Below are positions 63,205 to 64,000 of a DNA stretch of 64,000 nt, one piece after another; position 1 is the stretch's first letter, and every line of letters starts with the position of its first letter. A program made the position numbers and the translations under genes. Source of the stretch: Tetragenococcus solitarius NBRC 100494 (GTDB lineage: Bacteria > Bacillota > Bacilli > Lactobacillales > Enterococcaceae); NCBI RefSeq assembly GCF_001544195.1, contig NZ_BCPY01000005.1, forward strand, positions 1 through 64,000, in the 5' to 3' direction. The notes beneath the pieces were generated by a model that was given only the letters and a program-made list of their open reading frames with translations, searched no databases and was not told the origin of the DNA.

Positions 63205-64000
63205 ACGATCTTCCTTCTCTCATAAAAATAAATATAAAGCAATATAAATCCATCTATATTTAAACTAACACATGAGCAAATAATCACATAATATTTGATT
63301 TTCAAGGTTAAATTGAACTTTTTAATGGGAAAAAGTACTAATTAAAACTGCTATCTATCTCCTTCTTTTTTAACTTATTATTATAAAACGTTATACTGTA
63401 GTCAAAGTTCTGAAGTATCTTACATACTTCCTGTGCGTAAACAATAACCGAAAAATATTTTGAGAAGAGATAGAAAAGAAATTACAAGATATTATGAAAA
63501 TATCAGAAATAGACATGAAAGTCGTTGTAAACTCAATTACTAATAAAAGTAATCAACTACACACTTACTATAGTACTATAAGTGTGACGAATAAAAATGA
63601 TGTTTTTTTACGACCATTCTTAAAAAATAAGTTCTACAAATAAATTGAAAACAATCTAAAATTGTTATTGTCAGATTTTAGAAAAAGACTACTTAATTCA
63701 AGTAATAAAAATTGAAAGCACAATACAAAAATTAGGAAAAGGTAAACTCTAAGAAGTGTTAACCAATAATATGTACAACAAACAAACCTGTCCAAACAAA
63801 GCTGATTACCAAAATGTGTGAGTTTTGGAGAAGACAACTCACATTTCAGTTGAAGAAGCTGAGTTGCCTATTTAATCCTCTAATTTCTATTGCCCAACAC
63901 TATAAGCTGTTCTTTTCAAAATACAAATCTAATTTTTCTAACGAGTGGACAAGCAGCCCGACAAATTTGTTTCTATTTACTTCTTTTAAAACGAAGGTAT
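63205..64000. other. Gene-poor AT-rich end of window
   Basis: Nearly 800 bp with only short open frames. One of 49 codons (63494-63643, +) lacks a ribosome site. TGTGAGTT pairs with AACTCACA at 63817-63843 around an 11-base loop without a T tract. No transposase, repeat or known RNA is recognised. It could be an accessory-region border or contain gene relics that need a protein search. Confidence 0.5.

Noticed and set aside
63494-63643. 49-codon frame on the plus strand in the gene-poor end
   Set aside because: No ribosome site and no recognisable similarity; composition fits random AT-rich DNA.
63634-63837. 67-codon hydrophobic frame on the minus strand
   Set aside because: Reads through AT-rich repeats, rich in Leu and Phe as expected by chance, without a ribosome site.

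Overview
The window is chromosomal DNA of a low-GC Gram-positive of the Lactobacillales, most likely Enterococcaceae. The gene neighbourhoods fit this group: trxA-mutS2-cvpA-zapA, ireB-ruvX-DUF1292, rex beside an ABC-F gene, walRKHIJ, split coaB and coaC, and CIRCE-controlled groESL. A complete glycine betaine ABC importer and other small clues suggest a Tetragenococcus-like, salt-adapted species. That genus call is an inference; no rRNA is present to settle it.

Layout. 1-8 kb: a membrane-anchored lipase-like hydrolase, then thioredoxin, mutS2, cvpA and zapA (all -), rnhC (+), a pair of half-size chromate transporters (-), a YrhK-like gene and a tRNA-Gly(CCC). 8-16 kb: opuA glycine betaine importer (-), an FAD amino-acid oxidase-like gene (+), a DUF1801 protein, and an orphan metQ behind a methionine-type T-box. 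16-22 kb: DUF1292-ruvX-ireB and rex (-), ABC-F and alanine dehydrogenase (+), a VOC-fold gene. 22-26 kb: potABCD polyamine importer (-). 26-29 kb: acrylyl-CoA reductase-like gene with coaB, coaC and a pantothenate-type ECF S component (+). 29-35 kb: murB, Gfo/Idh/MocA, exonuclease, GNAT, tsaE, pta, ung. 35-43 kb: HAD phosphatase, LURP-one protein, GNAT, nrdI, LysR, LtaS-like enzyme, nadE, pncB. 43-52 kb: groESL with CIRCE, a CPBP membrane protease behind a large palindrome, then walRKHIJ. 52-64 kb: alcohol dehydrogenase-like gene, an array of four 41-bp hairpin repeats, a Gdx-type SMR exporter with a riboswitch-like leader, methyltransferase, LysR, nth, copZ-copA, a decaying redox cluster (flavodoxin and SDR remnants around intact cupin and carboxymuconolactone decarboxylase genes), a YbaK gene and a gene-poor end.

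Most of the window is housekeeping. The main signals outside genes are: (1) the short two-hairpin leader with attenuator in front of the Gdx-type exporter, which resembles a guanidine riboswitch; (2) the 41-bp x 4 hairpin array just upstream of it; (3) a recurrent intergenic long-hairpin family found at least three to four times, with compensatory base changes between copies; (4) a 34-bp palindrome covering the -35 box of the CPBP protease gene; (5) a small-RNA-like unit between walR and the next gene; (6) gene decay at 61-62.4 kb; and (7) a VOC gene that has lost a canonical start codon.
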